Shown here: positions 62,760 to 64,000 of the stretch, piece after piece
Numbering within the stretch: the stretch's first letter is position 1
Layout of the letters: every line of letters starts with the position of its first letter
From: Alcanivorax sp. S6407
GTDB lineage: Bacteria; Pseudomonadota; Gammaproteobacteria; Pseudomonadales; Alcanivoracaceae
Direction of reading: 5' to 3'
Assembly (NCBI RefSeq): GCF_023016115.1
Contig: NZ_JALKBH010000004.1
Location: forward strand, 453,563-517,562
Length of the DNA: 64,000 bases
Program-made: the position numbers and the translations under genes
Notes under the pieces: generated by a model
The model's input: the letters and a program-made list of their open reading frames with translations, nothing else
Databases searched by the model: none
What the model was told of the DNA's origin: nothing

Positions 62760-62872
62760 AACGCAACATGCTGCACGCAACAAGCGGCTCGCGAGAACAA
62801 CAATGCCCTGTAGCACCTGCCAGCCCTGATCAGCCCGCAGCCTGCTACATGTTACGTGTTGCGTATTTATTC
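62760..62872. repeat. Heptad inverted element, AYGCNNC class, inside pil operon
   Basis: Left arm 62762-62784 (ACGCAAC, ATGCTGC, ACGCAAC), right arm 62842-62866 (GCTACAT, GTTACGT, GTTGCGT). Core about 60 bp. It interrupts the operon between pilK and chpA. Confidence 0.88.
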
Positions 62873-62915
62873 CTGCCCGACAAAGAAGGCAGGTTGATGT
62901 ATGACAGGAGACGTC

Positions 62916-64000
62916 ATGAGTGACCGTCACGACTATCTGGCTCTGGACTGGGTTCGCGGGGAAATCCAGGAGACCCTGAACCAGGCGCAGCAGGCTCTGG
63001 AAGCGTTCGTGGAAAACCCGAACGACGCCACCCGTATGCGTTTTTGCCAGGCGCACCTGCATCAGGTGTATGGCACCTTGCAGATGGTCGAATTCTACGG
63101 TGCAGCCCTGCTCGCCGAAGAAATGGAAAAGCTCGCCCAGGCCCTGCTGGAAGGCCGTGTCGGCAATGTGGCCGATGGCCAGGAAACGCTCATGCGTGCC
63201 CTGCTGCAGCTGCCACCCTATCTGGACCGTGTCGCCAGCAACCGACGCGATCTGCCGGTAGTGCTGCTGCCGCTGCTCAATGACCTGCGTGCCGCCCGTG
63301 GCGAATCACTGCTCTCCGAAACCTCCCTGTTCAAACCGGATCTTACCGACGCCACCGGTCGTGGCCAGATCCCACCAGCCCTTCTTAACGACCCCCGCTT
63401 TGCTGCTCTGGCAAAGAAGATCCGGCAGATGTTCCAGATCGCCCTGTTGGGCGTACTGCGCAACGATCGCATGGGCGAAAACCTGGGCTACATGGCCAAG
63501 GTCTTCACCAAGCTGGAACAGGTCACCGGCGATGCCCCCCGGGCACCGCTGTGGAGCATCAGCAACGCCCTGGTGGAAGGTCTCGCCGAAGACGCCATCG
63601 TGCTCGGCACCTCGGTAAAAATGATGCTCGGCCAGGTGGACCGCACCCTGCGTGAACTGACCACCAACGGCGCCGCCAGCCTCAATGAGCCGGCCCCCAC
63701 CGACCTGCTCAAGAACCTGCTGTACTACGTCGCCAAGGCCGAAGTGGAAAGCCCGCGCATCAAGGATGTGAAGGCCCGATTCCGCCTTGAGGATGCACTG
63801 CCTTCTGATGACCTGGTCACCGCCGAACGCGAGCGCATGACCGGCCCGGATGCCGAAGCCATGAACTCTGTGGTGATGGCGCTTTCCGAAGAGATCACCA
63901 CTGTCAAGGACGCACTGGAAACCTTCGTCCACAACGGCGAGCAGGATGCCAGCCAGCTGCAGCCACAGACCGTGACCCTCAAGCAGGTGGCCGATACCGT
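62916..64000 (+). CDS. chpA: ChpA/PilL chemosensory histidine kinase, N-terminal part
   Basis: First 361 residues of a large kinase cut by the window end. ATG 62916 with AGGAG 5 bases upstream. The N-terminus has an Hpt-like bundle (ARMRFCQAHLHQVYG region near residue 42-60) followed by helical repeats as in FimL/ChpA. Full-length proteins reach ~2000 residues with several Hpt domains, a CheA-type kinase and a receiver. Phosphorylates PilG and PilH. Confidence 0.92.
   Translation, partial: MSDRHDYLALDWVRGEIQETLNQAQQALEAFVENPNDATRMRFCQAHLHQVYGTLQMVEFYGAALLAEEMEKLAQALLEGRVGNVADGQETLMRALLQLPPYLDRVASNRRDLPVVLLPLLNDLRAARGESLLSETSLFKPDLTDATGRGQIPPALLNDPRFAALAKKIRQMFQIALLGVLRNDRMGENLGYMAKVFTKLEQVTGDAPRAPLWSISNALVEGLAEDAIVLGTSVKMMLGQVDRTLRELTTNGAASLNEPAPTDLLKNLLYYVAKAEVESPRIKDVKARFRLEDALPSDDLVTAERERMTGPDAEAMNSVVMALSEEITTVKDALETFVHNGEQDASQLQPQTVTLKQVADT

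Noticed and set aside
1-64000. tRNA, rRNA, phage, transposase or toxin-antitoxin genes
   Set aside because: Looked for cloverleaf-like segments and typical protein motifs by eye; none convincing. Software search could still reveal small RNAs.

Overview
The window looks like chromosome of a marine, hydrocarbon-degrading gammaproteobacterium close to Alcanivorax. This is inferred from gene content and order: a rubredoxin plus rubredoxin reductase pair next to ubiC-ubiA-phoBR, a DcaP-like porin, gshB followed by the pil-chp cluster, and a pyrR-pyrB-pyrC' operon of the Pseudomonas type. No rRNA, tRNA, CRISPR array, transposase or prophage was seen. Coding density is high, but gene junctions are unusually full of inverted repeats.

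Layout. 1-5.3 kb: truncated glutaminase, DcaP-like porin, HAD phosphatase, and an AraC regulator divergent from a membrane fatty acid desaturase. 5.3-7.4 kb: an AT-richer patch with small orphan genes and an integron attC-like hairpin, ending with a periplasmic glutaredoxin. 7.5-11.4 kb: rsgA, a 586-residue acidic lipoprotein and a truncated haemoglobin. 11.5-16.3 kb: valine/isobutyrate catabolism (mmsA, acyl-CoA dehydrogenase, mmsB) divergent from its likely regulator mmsR. 16.6-26.5 kb: DUF1963, a DUF3482 GTPase with a DUF2868 membrane protein, a DUF815 ATPase, an HSL-type hydrolase, a small outer-membrane protein, thrB and hypotheticals. 26.7-29.4 kb: znuA divergent from znuCB. 29.6-34.1 kb: MATE exporter, globin-coupled diguanylate cyclase, a lipoprotein and an SCP2-like protein. 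34.2-39.8 kb: rubB-rubA, ubiC, ubiA, phoB-phoR with a clear Pho box. 40-44.6 kb: LOG protein and a set of quinone/flavin redox enzymes (FMN reductase, pirin, glutathionyl-hydroquinone reductase, AzoR with a divergent LysR). 45.6-47.5 kb: lipoprotein plus TlpA/DsbG-like thiol proteins. 47.7-50.5 kb: pyrR-pyrB-pyrC'. 50.5-54.6 kb: a repeat-rich insertion with cytochrome b561, YceI and two orphan genes. 54.6-58.2 kb: ruvX, yqgE, a TonB-like protein and gshB. 58.4-64 kb: pilG-pilH-pilI-pilJ-pilK-chpA, the chemosensory system for twitching motility, cut by the window end.

The most unusual feature is a superfamily of intergenic elements whose arms are runs of degenerate seven-base units, usually in inverted pairs around a spacer, found at roughly twenty junctions. 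At least six unit classes occur: AGNNNCG, AAGNNNC, GTNAACA, NAAAGTT, AYGCNNC and GCGTCNN. They often abut or supply the stop codon of the neighbouring gene, they nest inside REP-like hairpins or in one another, and one locus holds twelve perfect tandem copies of CGAGTTT. I know of no described family with this combination of properties, so it is the main lead from this window.
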